Assembly: GCA_963753585.1 (NCBI GenBank)
Contig: CAVWCU010000001.1
Coordinates: forward strand, 558,001-622,000
Source: VRUE01 sp963753585
GTDB lineage: Bacteria; Actinomycetota; Thermoleophilia; Solirubrobacterales; 70-9
Direction: 5' to 3'
Length of the DNA stretch: 64,000 bases
Part shown: positions 35,369 through 45,445 of the stretch, piece by piece
How positions within the stretch are numbered: the stretch's first letter is position 1
How the letters are laid out: each line of letters begins with the position of its first letter
Position numbers and translations under genes: made by a program
The notes under the pieces: generated by a model
Database searches by the model: none
Told to the model about the DNA's origin: nothing
What the model saw: only the letters and a program-made list of their open reading frames with translations

Positions 35369-35448
35369 CAGAAAACGCCCCGCCGGGGAGGCGGAGCGTC
35401 TTCTGGGGTTACTACAGGGAGGAGAGATATTTATCTCTATATATGTGG
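35369..35448 (+). repeat. intergenic repeat family 1, copy C (most complete)
   Basis: Inverted repeat CAGAAAACGC (35369-35378) / GCGTCTTCTG (35396-35405) with one mismatch, then GGGGTTACTACAGGGAGG, then the perfect palindrome AGAGATA-TT-TATCTCT (35423-35438) and ATATATGTGG. Shared with copies at 30651 and 32511. Confidence 0.75.
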
Positions 35449-35752
35449 ATCCGTGGGAGGTAGGTGGGCCCTTTGATGTGCCGCTGGAACGTCATCGTGG
35501 GAGGCGATGGCGCCATGTTGGCGGCGCCGGACCCAGCCAAGAAGTTTGTTAGTTCGTGGTCCTTATCGGTTGTCCTCTTCGAATCCTTGAACAGAATACG
35601 AACATACGTGCGCTTTGTATGTGAGTGGGATCACAGACCCGTTGTCCAAATCGGTCGACTACCCGACCCCCTGTCATGCAATCAGGTTAAACCAAAGCTT
35701 GGATAAAAACCTGTATCTCGCGTTAAGCAGCGTCGTTGTGCCTGGCCGGCGC

Positions 35753-35758
35753 TACCGT
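35753..35758 (+). promoter_or_regulatory. -10 box, near-leaderless
   Basis: TACCGT ends 8 nt before the ATG of tlyA at 35767. Confidence 0.3.
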
Positions 35759-35766
35759 TCGGGCGG

Positions 35767-36552
35767 ATGAAGAAGGCCCGGATAGACGCGGTTTTGGCCG
35801 AGCGAGGCCTGTTCCCGTCGCGCACCGCTGCTGCGGTCGCGGTGCGTGCCGGCGCGGTGCGCGTCGGCGCCGACGGGCCGGTGGCGCTGCGCCCGAGCCA
35901 GTTGGTCGAGCCGGAGGCGGCGTTCGTCGTCGATTCGGGGCCGCGTTTCGTCTCCCGCGGCGGCATCAAGCTGGAGAACGCGCTGGAGGCGCTGGAGATA
36001 GACGTCGCCGGGCGCGACTGCCTGGACGTGGGCGCCTCGACCGGCGGCTTCACCGACTGCATGCTGCAGCGCGGCGCTGCCCGGGTCGCCGCGGCCGACG
36101 TGGCCTACGGGCAGATCGACCAGGGGCTGAGAGGGGACCCACGCGTCACGGTGATCGAGAGGCTCAACGCCCGCGACATGCTGCCGGTGGACCTGCCCTT
36201 CGTCCCCGAGCTGGCGACGATCGACGTCTCCTTCATCTCCCTCGTGAAGGTGCTGCCCGCGGTGGCCCGCTGCCTGGCCGCCGAGGGCGAGTTGCTCGCC
36301 ATGGTCAAGCCCCAGTTCGAGCTGGGGCGGGAGCGGGTCCGCAAGGGGGTCGTCCGGGATGCGGGAGACCGGCGCGAGGCGATCCTCGGCGTCGCACTCG
36401 CGGCGCGCGAGCTCGGCCTCGCGGTGCGCGGCTTCGCCTCCTCCGGCCTGCCCGGCCCGAAGGGCAATCGCGAGACCTTCGTCTGGTGCGGCCGGGACGG
36501 GGAAGTCGCCGACCTCGAGGCGGCTATCGCTGCGGTGGAAGGGGAGCAATGA
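35767..36552 (+). CDS. tlyA: TlyA family 2'-O-ribose rRNA methyltransferase / putative hemolysin
   Basis: 261 aa. N-terminal S4 RNA-binding domain (RIDAVLAERGLFPSR...AVRAGAVRVG, residues 5-40), then FVSRGGIKLENAL and the SAM motif DVGASTGGFTDC (about 85-96). In mycobacteria TlyA methylates 16S and 23S rRNA and confers capreomycin sensitivity. The tlyA-nadK overlap (ATGA) and the following recN match the conserved order. Starts an uninterrupted core block after the accessory insert. Confidence 0.93.
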   Translation: MKKARIDAVLAERGLFPSRTAAAVAVRAGAVRVGADGPVALRPSQLVEPEAAFVVDSGPRFVSRGGIKLENALEALEIDVAGRDCLDVGASTGGFTDCMLQRGAARVAAADVAYGQIDQGLRGDPRVTVIERLNARDMLPVDLPFVPELATIDVSFISLVKVLPAVARCLAAEGELLAMVKPQFELGRERVRKGVVRDAGDRREAILGVALAARELGLAVRGFASSGLPGPKGNRETFVWCGRDGEVADLEAAIAAVEGEQ

Positions 36553-37394
36553 AGACCGCCGCGCTGATCACCCACTCCCATCCGCCGGCCGCAACCGAAG
36601 CGGTTGCCGTGGCAACCGCCGTCGCCCGCGATGCCGGCTGGCGGCTCGTCGCAACCGAGGACGAGATCTCCAAGCACGATCGCGCGGCGGCGGAGGTCGA
36701 GCGGGTCGAGTCGCTCCCCGGCGATCCCGACCTCTGCCTCGTGCTCGGCGGCGACGGCTCGATCCTCTACGCGCTGCGCCGCTTCGCGGGCACAGGCGTG
36801 CCCGTCTTCGGCGTCAACTTCGGCACGGTCGGCTTCCTCGCCGCGGTCGAGCGCGACGATGCCGAGGAGGGGATCCGCCGTGCCCTGGCCGGGGAGACCG
36901 AGGCGATCGACCTGCCCGCTCTGGCGATCGAGGTCGACGGCGAGGAGCAGCTCGCATTCAACGACGTCAGCTTCAGCCGCCGCCCTCACGACCGGGTCGC
37001 CGAGCTGAGCTACCGGATCGCCGGCGAGGAGGTCGGCAACGTGCGCTGCGACGGGCTCGTCGCCGCCACTCCCGCCGGCTCGACCGGCTACAACCTCGCC
37101 AACCAGGGTCCGATCCTCGCCTGGGGGGTGAAGGGATACGTGGTCAGCTACATCTCGCCCCATTCGCTGACCGCCCGCGCCCTGGTCGTAGCCCCGAGTG
37201 ACGTGCTCAGCGTCGGCAACGCCTCCGGCCGCGAGCCGGTGGACGTAGCCATCGACGGCGCGCACGCCGGTTCCCTGGCGCCGGGCACCGCCCTCGACAT
37301 CCGCTTCGCCGACACCGTAGGCAAGCTAGCCCAGCTCCCAGGCACAAGCTTCTACCACCGCATTCGAGAGAAGTTCGGCCACCTAGCCGTCTAA
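36549..37394 (+). CDS. nadK: NAD kinase
   Basis: 281 aa. ATP-dependent phosphorylation of NAD to NADP. GGDGS motif in LVLGGDGSILYALRR (about 61-75), the FGTVGFLA segment, the FNDVSFSR motif and ATPAGSTGYNLANQGPI, all characteristic. Start at 36549 overlaps the tlyA stop. Expected partner in the tlyA-nadK-recN cluster, though an MFS gene lies between nadK and recN here. Confidence 0.95.
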   Translation: MKTAALITHSHPPAATEAVAVATAVARDAGWRLVATEDEISKHDRAAAEVERVESLPGDPDLCLVLGGDGSILYALRRFAGTGVPVFGVNFGTVGFLAAVERDDAEEGIRRALAGETEAIDLPALAIEVDGEEQLAFNDVSFSRRPHDRVAELSYRIAGEEVGNVRCDGLVAATPAGSTGYNLANQGPILAWGVKGYVVSYISPHSLTARALVVAPSDVLSVGNASGREPVDVAIDGAHAGSLAPGTALDIRFADTVGKLAQLPGTSFYHRIREKFGHLAV

Positions 37395-37428
37395 AGGGCA
37401 GGCTCTAGAGTCGGGTAGGGCCGTTGTC

Positions 37429-37434
37429 TAGGCT
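37429..37434 (+). promoter_or_regulatory. -10 box, leaderless type
   Basis: TAGGCT ends 6 nt before the ATG at 37441. Confidence 0.4.
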
Positions 37435-37440
37435 GCGGCG

Positions 37441-38958
37441 ATGGAGCGAAAGTGGTGGACGCTCGTCCTGATCTCGATCGCGACGTTCATGCTGCTGCTG
37501 GACATCACGGTCGTCAACGTCGCCCTGCCCGACATCCAGCGCGACCTGGACGCCAGCCTCTCCAGCCTGCAGTGGGTCGTCGACGCCTACTCGCTGACCC
37601 TGGCCGCCTTCCTGCTCACCGCCGGTTCGCTGGGCGACCGCCTCGGCCGCAGGCGGGTCTTCTCGATCGGCTTCGCGATCTTCACCTTCGCCTCGTTCCT
37701 CTGCGGCATCGCCGGCGATCCGACCCTGCTCAACCTGGCGCGGGGGCTGCAGGGAGTCGGCGGGGCGGCGATGTTCGCGACCTCGCTGGCGCTGATCGGC
37801 CAGGAGTTCCACGGCAAGGACCGGGCAACGGCGTTCGGCGTCTGGGGAGCGACGGTCGGCGGCGCCGTGGCGATCGGCCCGCTGGTCGGGGGCCTGATCA
37901 CCGAGCACCTCGGCTGGGAGTGGATCTTCTTCGTCAACGTGCCGATCGGCGCGCTCGCGATCGCCCTCACCGAGCGCAAGCTCGCCAACGTCGCCGCCCA
38001 GGACGCCGCGCCGATCGACCTGCCCGGCCTCGCCACCTTCTCCCTCGGCCTCTTCCTGCTGATCTTCGGCCTGATCCGCGGCAACCCCGAGGGCTGGGGC
38101 AGCGCCACGATCGTCGCCTCGCTCGGCGGCGCGGCGCTGCTGCTCCTCGCCTTCATTGCGATCGAGGCGCGCAGCCGGCACCCGATGCTCGACCTCACCC
38201 TCTTCCGCAAGCCGGCCTTCAACGGGGTGTCCGCCGTGGCCTTCGGCCTCTCCGGCGGGATGTTCGCGCTGTTCCTCTACCTGACGATCTACATGCAGGG
38301 GGTGCTCGGCTACTCGCCGCTGGAGACCGGCCTGCGCTTCCTGCCGCTGACGGTGCTCTCGTTCGTCGCCTCGCCGATCGCCGGCAAGCTCTCCGACCGC
38401 ATCCCGATCCGGGTCCTGCTCGGCACCGGGCTGGCCGCTGTCGGCCTCGGCCTGCTGCTGATGCACGGCCTCAGCCCCGACTCGGAGGTGAGCGAGCTGC
38501 TTCCGGGCTTCCTCGTCGCCGGGATCGGCATCGGGATCGCCAATCCCGGCATCGGCCAGGTGGCGATCGCCGTCGTCCCGGTCGAGAAGGCCGGCATGGG
38601 CTCGGGCATCAACACCACCTTCCGCCAGATCGGCATCGCCACCGGCATCGCCTCGCTGGGCGCGGTGTTCCAGTCGCGCGTGGCCTCGAGGCTCAACGAG
38701 CTGCTGCCGAATGCCCCCGACGGGCTGGCCGAAGCGGTCTCTTCCAGCGGCACCCACGCGGCTGCCGGATTTGCTCCGCCGGGCCAGCAGGCACGGATCG
38801 TCGAGGCCTCCGAAGCCGCCTTCGTCAGCGGCTTCAACGAGATCCTCCTGATCGGCGCGATCCTCTCCTTCGTCGTGGCGGCCGCCGGCTTTCTGCTCGT
38901 CAGGTCCAGCGATTTCGTGCAGCCGGCCGAGGCCGTGCCGGAGGCTGCCGCCGCATAG
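37441..38958 (+). CDS. MFS multidrug exporter, DHA2 (EmrB/QacA) family
   Basis: 505 aa with about 14 hydrophobic helices. Motif D1-like LDITVVNVALP (21-31) and motif A GSLGDRLGRRRVF (61-73) are typical of 14-TM drug:proton antiporters. Probably exports hydrophobic compounds; substrate cannot be inferred. It interrupts the nadK-recN order, has its own leaderless-type promoter and no adjacent regulator. Confidence 0.9.
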   Translation: MERKWWTLVLISIATFMLLLDITVVNVALPDIQRDLDASLSSLQWVVDAYSLTLAAFLLTAGSLGDRLGRRRVFSIGFAIFTFASFLCGIAGDPTLLNLARGLQGVGGAAMFATSLALIGQEFHGKDRATAFGVWGATVGGAVAIGPLVGGLITEHLGWEWIFFVNVPIGALAIALTERKLANVAAQDAAPIDLPGLATFSLGLFLLIFGLIRGNPEGWGSATIVASLGGAALLLLAFIAIEARSRHPMLDLTLFRKPAFNGVSAVAFGLSGGMFALFLYLTIYMQGVLGYSPLETGLRFLPLTVLSFVASPIAGKLSDRIPIRVLLGTGLAAVGLGLLLMHGLSPDSEVSELLPGFLVAGIGIGIANPGIGQVAIAVVPVEKAGMGSGINTTFRQIGIATGIASLGAVFQSRVASRLNELLPNAPDGLAEAVSSSGTHAAAGFAPPGQQARIVEASEAAFVSGFNEILLIGAILSFVVAAAGFLLVRSSDFVQPAEAVPEAAAA

Positions 38959-38995
38959 AAGCTGGACCCGCCGCGCCACTTGCTACACAGAGGGC

Positions 38996-40678
38996 GTGCT
39001 GCGCGAGCTGCGGATCGAGAATCTCCTCCTCATCGAGAGGGCGGAACTGCGCCTCGGCAAAGAACTTAATGCGATCACCGGGGAGACCGGGGCGGGGAAG
39101 ACCGTTTTGGCTCATTCGCTAGATCTGTTGATGGGCGGGAAGGCCCGGTCGGGGATCGTGCGGCCCGGGGCCGAGGAGGCTTGGGTCGAGGGGGTGTTCG
39201 ACTTGCCGGAGGGGTTGCTGGCAGAGCCTGAGATAGCGGAGCTGGCTGAACGACTACCTGAAGATGCCGACGAGGTAGTCCTCGGCCGCAGGGTTTCTGC
39301 GGGCGGGCGGACGAGCGCCTTCGTCGGCGGGCGGGCTGCCTCCGCCTCGGACCTGAAGCTGCTCGGCGGAAGGTTGCTCGCCTTCTACGGCCAGCACGAG
39401 CACCGCAAGCTGACGATCTCCTCGGCGCAGATGGAGGTGCTGGACGGGTTCGCCGGCGCCGAGCACCTGGAGCTGCGCGAGCGCTACCGGGAGGCCCACC
39501 GCGAGTGCCTGCGGCTGGAGGCGGAGCTGGCCGAGCTGCGCGAGCGCGACGGCTCGCGCGAGCGCGATCTCGACCTCTGCCGCTACGAGCTCGCCGAGAT
39601 CGAGGAGGTCGCGCCCGATCCGGCCGAGAAGGCGGAGCTCGGGACCGAGCGCGAGAGGCTGCGCCACGCCGAGGGATTGCGCGAGGCCGCGGCGGGGGCG
39701 CACGCGGCGGCGCTCGGCACCGAGGAGGGCGGAGGGGGAGCGGCCGAGCTCCTCGCCCAGGCAGAGGCTCTCCTGCAGGGCTCCGGCGGGGTAGACCCGG
39801 ATCTCGACGCGCTCTCGGCGCGGCTGGGTTCGCTGGCGATCGAGCTGGGCGACGTGGCCGGCGAGCTTCGCGACTACGCCGAGGGGCTCGAGGCCGATCC
39901 CGGCCGCCTGGCTGCGGTCGAGGAGCGCCTCGAGGGTCTCGACCGGCTCGAGCGCAAGCACGGCGGCAGCGTCGAGGCCGTCCTCGCGCACGCCGAGCAC
40001 TGCCGGGCTGAGATCGCCCGCCTGGAGAGCGCCGAGGAGCGCGGCGCGGAGGCGGAGGCGGCGCTGGCGAAGGCCGAGGCGAGCCGCACCACGCTGGCGG
40101 CCAGGCTCGGCAAGGCGCGGGCCAAGGCGGCCGCGCCGCTGGAACGTGAGGCGGCGCAGGAGCTGGAGCGGCTGGCGATGCCCGGCGCGCGGCTGGAGGT
40201 CGTGCTGGAGCCGCATCCCGACGGGTTCGGCCCGAACGGAGCCGAGTCGGTCGAGCTGTGCCTCGCCCCGAATCCCGGCCTGGAGCCGGCGCCGCTGCGC
40301 GACGCCGCGTCCGGCGGCGAGCTCTCGCGGGTGATGCTCGCGCTCAGCGGCTTCGGCGCCGCGGGGGGCGCGGGAACACTCGTCTTCGACGAGATCGACG
40401 CGGGCGTCGGCGGCAAGACTGCCCGTGCGGTGGGCGAGCGGCTGCGGGCCCTCGGCGAGGGCCGCCAGGTGCTCTGCATCACCCACCTGCCCCAGGTCGC
40501 CTCCCTGGCCCAGACGCACTTCACGCTCGAGAAGGACGTCTCCGGCGAGCGTGCCAGCGCCACCGTGCGGCGGCTGGAGGGCGAAGGAGTCGTCGCGGAG
40601 ATCCGCCGCATGCTCGGTGGCGAGCAGTCTGACGAGGCGGCGACCCAGCACGCCCGGGAGCTGCTCGCCGCAGCCTGA
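38996..40678 (+). CDS. recN: DNA repair protein RecN
   Basis: 560 aa SMC-like ATPase in double-strand break repair. Walker A GETGAGKTVL (about residues 29-38), long central coiled coil (about 150-370), ABC signature SGGELSRVMLAL and Walker B TLVFDEIDAGVGG (about 461-473), then ITHLPQVAS. GTG start; TACACA at 38984-38989 lies 6 nt upstream. Followed by steA as in other actinobacteria. Confidence 0.95.
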   Translation: MLRELRIENLLLIERAELRLGKELNAITGETGAGKTVLAHSLDLLMGGKARSGIVRPGAEEAWVEGVFDLPEGLLAEPEIAELAERLPEDADEVVLGRRVSAGGRTSAFVGGRAASASDLKLLGGRLLAFYGQHEHRKLTISSAQMEVLDGFAGAEHLELRERYREAHRECLRLEAELAELRERDGSRERDLDLCRYELAEIEEVAPDPAEKAELGTERERLRHAEGLREAAAGAHAAALGTEEGGGGAAELLAQAEALLQGSGGVDPDLDALSARLGSLAIELGDVAGELRDYAEGLEADPGRLAAVEERLEGLDRLERKHGGSVEAVLAHAEHCRAEIARLESAEERGAEAEAALAKAEASRTTLAARLGKARAKAAAPLEREAAQELERLAMPGARLEVVLEPHPDGFGPNGAESVELCLAPNPGLEPAPLRDAASGGELSRVMLALSGFGAAGGAGTLVFDEIDAGVGGKTARAVGERLRALGEGRQVLCITHLPQVASLAQTHFTLEKDVSGERASATVRRLEGEGVVAEIRRMLGGEQSDEAATQHARELLAAA

Positions 40679-40697
40679 GAAACCTCTCTGAAACAGA

Positions 40698-40725
40698 TTG
40701 CGGCGCTTGCCAGAGCGGCTAACCT
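40698..40725 (+). promoter_or_regulatory. promoter of steA, leaderless type
   Basis: TTGCGG at 40698-40703, 16 bp, TAACCT at 40720-40725, ending 6 nt before the GTG at 40732. Confidence 0.45.
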
Positions 40726-40731
40726 GCTCCG

Positions 40732-41922
40732 GTGGCAACCACTGCCAGCCGTCGTCGTCTTCCTGCCCTCTTCTCCCGCCGTAACGGTGGGTCCCCGGGC
40801 GAGGTGATCGAGGGCACGGTCCGGCTCGGCCGGCGCACCAAGCATCTGGTCAAGCACCTGGCTCCCGGTGACGTCGCCGTCGTCGACCACGTCAACATCG
40901 ACCGGATCGCGGCCGAGGAGCTGATCGCCACCGGCGTCAGGGTCGTGATCAACGCCGCGCCGTCCTCCAACGGCCGCTACCCGAACGCGGGGCCGCTGTT
41001 GCTCGCCCGCGCCGGCGTGGTGCTGGTCGACGCGGACGGCGCCGACCCGTTCGAGCTGCTCGGCGAGGGCGAGCGGGTGACTGTCTCCGGCGGCGCCGTG
41101 CTCGCCGGCGACCGGGAGGTCCTGCGTGGCCGCGTGCTCGGGGTCGAGGAGCTGGAGGTCCAGCTCGACGAGCAGCGCGAGCGGGTCGACGAGGCGCTCG
41201 CCGAGTTCGCCGAAAACACGGTCGCCCACGTGCGCCAGGAGACGGACCTGCTCACCGGCAGCGTCGAGTTCCCGCCGACGCGCGCGTCCTTCCGCGATCG
41301 CCACGTCCTGATCGTGGTCCGCGGCGAGCACCACCGCCGCGACCTGCAGGCGCTGCGCGCCTACATCCGCGACGTGCGCCCGCTGGTCGTCGCCGTCGAC
41401 GGTGGCGCCGAGGCGGTACTGGAGGCGGGGATGAAGCCCGACGTGATCCTCGGCGACATGGATTCCGCGGGCGACGGGGCGCTGCGCTGCGGGGCGGAGC
41501 TGGTCGTCCACGCCTATCCCGACGGGCGCGCTCCCGGTCGGCAGCGCCTGCTCGACCTCGGGCTCGACCACACCGTGCTGCCCGCCGCCGGCACCAGCGA
41601 GGACGTCGCGATGTTGATGGCCTTCGAGAAGGGCGCGGCGCTGATCGTCAGCGTCGGCGCCCACTTCAACCTGATCGAGTTCCTCGACCGCAAGCGCGGC
41701 GGTATGTCCTCGACCTTCCTCACCCGGCTGCGGATCGGCGAGAAGCTGGTCGACGCGAAGGGCGTCAGCCGGCTCTACAACCCGAGCTCCCCCTTCGGCC
41801 CGCTCGTCCTCTTCATGGCCGCATTCGCGATCCTGGTGGCGATCGTCGTCATCACCGCACCTGCCCTCAGCGGCCTTTTCGACCTGGTCTGGTTGAAGGT
41901 CAAGATCTGGCTGGGGCTGTAG
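40732..41922 (+). CDS. steA: SteA-like cell-separation protein (thiamine pyrophosphokinase-like fold)
   Basis: 396 aa. N-terminal segment GTVRLGRRTKHLVKHLAPGD and INAAPSSNGRYPNAGPL, central TPK-like part with VAVDGGAEAVLEAGMKPDVILGDMDS (about 222-247), and one C-terminal transmembrane helix (about 361-382). Homologue of the mycobacterial gene between recN and mctB (Rv1697) and of SteA of corynebacteria, which works with SteB in cell separation. The next gene is the SteB/MctB homologue. Confidence 0.88.
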   Translation: MATTASRRRLPALFSRRNGGSPGEVIEGTVRLGRRTKHLVKHLAPGDVAVVDHVNIDRIAAEELIATGVRVVINAAPSSNGRYPNAGPLLLARAGVVLVDADGADPFELLGEGERVTVSGGAVLAGDREVLRGRVLGVEELEVQLDEQRERVDEALAEFAENTVAHVRQETDLLTGSVEFPPTRASFRDRHVLIVVRGEHHRRDLQALRAYIRDVRPLVVAVDGGAEAVLEAGMKPDVILGDMDSAGDGALRCGAELVVHAYPDGRAPGRQRLLDLGLDHTVLPAAGTSEDVAMLMAFEKGAALIVSVGAHFNLIEFLDRKRGGMSSTFLTRLRIGEKLVDAKGVSRLYNPSSPFGPLVLFMAAFAILVAIVVITAPALSGLFDLVWLKVKIWLGL

Positions 41923-41942
41923 CGGCTCGTCGAGGCCGCCAT

Positions 41943-41948
41943 TAGCCT
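41943..41948 (+). promoter_or_regulatory. possible -10 box upstream of mctB/steB
   Basis: TAGCCT ends 11 nt before the ATG at 41960, so a short leader is expected. Confidence 0.25.
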
Positions 41949-41959
41949 TCTCGGCTTCC

Positions 41960-42837
41960 ATGGGCTACAGCGCCAAATACCACGCGACCTCGATGATCGC
42001 GGTGTTCCTCGCCCTCGCGATCGGGATCCTGATCGGCGCCGAGTTCGGCGGCGACGCGTTGACCAACACGCGCCGGGACCTCGAGCGCAGCCTCACAGGC
42101 AACCTGCAGGACGCCCGCGACCGGGCCGACGAGCTGAGCGCCGAGCTGGCGCGCTCGGACGAGTTCGCCAGCAGCGTCTACCCGGCGCTGGTGCGCGACC
42201 GGCTCTCCGGGAGGCGGATCGGGGTCGTCGCCCTCGGCGACCTGCCGGGGGAGACCTCGGCGGCGATCGAGGACGCGCTGGGGCCGACCGGGGCGCGCCT
42301 GGTCGGGGTCGGCGTGGTGCGCGAGCCGGTCGACCTGCGCGCTCTCGCCGGCGACCTGTCGAAGACTCGCTTCGCCGCTCTGCGCCGCGACGGCGACACG
42401 CTCACCGCCTTCGGCGTCGGGCTGGGACGCCAGATCGTCCGCGGCGGCACCCTGCCCGAGCTCGTCCGCGGTCATCTCTTCTCCCGGGCGAGCGGCAACT
42501 TCGGCGCCCTCGACGGCGTTATCGTGGTGCGTGACGTGCCCGAGGACATGGGCGTGGTGCAGCGCTCCAGCGCGAGCCGGCTCGAATCGGCGCTGATCGC
42601 CGGCATCGCCGGGACCCGAACCCCCGCGGTCGGCGTCGAGACCTCCAGCACGGAGCCCTCTTCGGTCTCGTTCTTCAACGGCAACGACCTGACCAGCGTC
42701 GACGACGCCGAGCTCGCGGCGGGCCGGGTCGCGACCGTCTTCGCCCTACTCGGCGCCGAGGGCAGCTTCGGGATCAAGGGCTCGGCAGATCGCCTGCTCC
42801 CGGACCTGCTGCCGCCGGTGGGGTCCACGAGCCGTGA
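41960..42837 (+). CDS. mctB: MctB/SteB-like envelope protein, probable frameshift near 3' end
   Basis: About 290 aa. N-terminal membrane anchor (AVFLALAIGILIGAEFGG, about 14-31), then a coiled-coil stretch and an extracytoplasmic domain. Homologous in position and appearance to mycobacterial MctB (Rv1698) and corynebacterial SteB. The frame has no stop of its own: it runs on meaninglessly into pyrG. One extra G in the run 42820-42823 would end it at the TGA of 42835-42837, overlapping the next GTG (GTGA), which is how neighbouring genes are arranged. That end is therefore inferred. Confidence 0.75.
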
Positions 42838-43666
42838 CCTGGGTCGGGCTCCCGGTCGCCATAGCGGTCGCCCTGTTCGTCGTGCCGGCGGGCGTGCGCG
42901 GGCTCTTCGACGCCGGCCTGGTGCGCGAGAACTACCGCGGTGCCTCGCTCGCTTTTCCGCTGGGGGCGGTGCTGGCGACCGCGGCCCTGGTCGCGCTGGC
43001 GCCGCTCGCCTTCCTCGACGACCGCGCCGACCTCGACCTGCTCGTCCCCGAACTGCGCCGCTGGATGCCCTACCTGCTCGGGGTCGCATTCCTCGGCTTC
43101 CTCGACGACTCGCTGGGACGGGGCGAGGTGGCCGGCGCGCCGCGCGGCTGGCGCGGGCACATGCGGGCACTGCGCCGGGGCAGCCTCTCGACCGGAGCGG
43201 TGAAGGCGCTGGGGGCGCTGGCGCTGGCCGCCTACGTCGTCTCCGGGCGCGGGCTGGAGTCCTGGCGCTACCTCGCCGACGTCGCCCTGCTGATCCTCGC
43301 CACCAACGCCTTCAACCTGCTCGACCTGCGGCCGGGGCGAGCGGAGAAGGGCCTGGCGCTGCTCGGGGCCGGCCTCTGCCTGGGCGCCTGGACCCTGGCG
43401 CCGCTGGAGCTGCTCGGGATCTTCGCCGGCCCGGTGGCGGTCGGCGCCTGGTTCACCCTGCGCGAGCGAGCGATGCTGGGCGACACCGGTTCCAACCTGC
43501 TCGGCGCCGTCGCCGGGGTCTGGCTGCTGACGACGCTGGGGGCCGATGCCCGCCTGATCGCCCTCGCCGCGGTCGCCGGACTGACCATTTACGGAGAGTT
43601 ACGTTCGATCTCCGCCGCGATCGATTCGGTTCCGCCCCTGCGCTGGCTAGACTCGCTTGGCAGAGC

Positions 43667-43670
<4 letters not shown>
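42834..43670 (+). CDS. WecA/MraY-like phospho-sugar transferase (glycosyltransferase family 4 type)
   Basis: 278 aa polytopic membrane protein, about eight or more helices. Catalytic-type motifs of the polyprenyl-phosphate N-acetylhexosamine-1-phosphate transferase superfamily are recognisable: FLDDSLG (about residues 83-89), NAFNLLDLRPG (about 159-169) and MLGDTGSN (about 215-222). Shorter than MraY (about 320-360 aa). Probably loads a sugar phosphate onto a lipid carrier for a cell-envelope polymer. GTG start. Overlaps pyrG by 4 nt; not part of the mycobacterial version of this cluster. Confidence 0.8.
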
Positions 43671-45349
<1,679 letters not shown>

Positions 45350-45352
45350 GCA

Positions 45353-45410
45353 AGGACGCAGAGAGCCCGAATAGCAGCGCTATTCGGGTGACCGAGGACG
45401 CCGCATAGCG
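45353..45410. repeat. intergenic repeat family 2, copy 1
   Basis: Contains the perfect stem-loop CCCGAATAGC (45366-45375), loop AGC, GCTATTCGGG (45379-45388). Together with its flanks (AGGACGCAGAG left, TGACCGAGGACGCC right) it is an inverted copy of the element at 54588-54640. Lies between pyrG and the M20 peptidase gene. Confidence 0.7.
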
Positions 45411-45432
45411 GCGCCTGGGGCCGTCACCCGGT

Positions 45433-45438
45433 TAGCCT
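45433..45438 (+). promoter_or_regulatory. -10 box, leaderless type
   Basis: TAGCCT ends 7 nt before the GTG at 45446. Confidence 0.4.
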
Positions 45439-45445
45439 GTTTGCC

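Larger units (their letters stand above)
35197..35766. other. intergenic region, right edge of accessory insert
   Basis: No convincing gene over 570 bp. Contains repeat family 1 copy C and a less GC-rich stretch near 35560-35720. Confidence 0.45.

Noticed and set aside
32447..35463. Short frames sharing APPGRRSVFW in two places, as if a small protein family
   Set aside because: The shared peptide is only the translation of repeat family 1; flanking residues differ and there is no common start.
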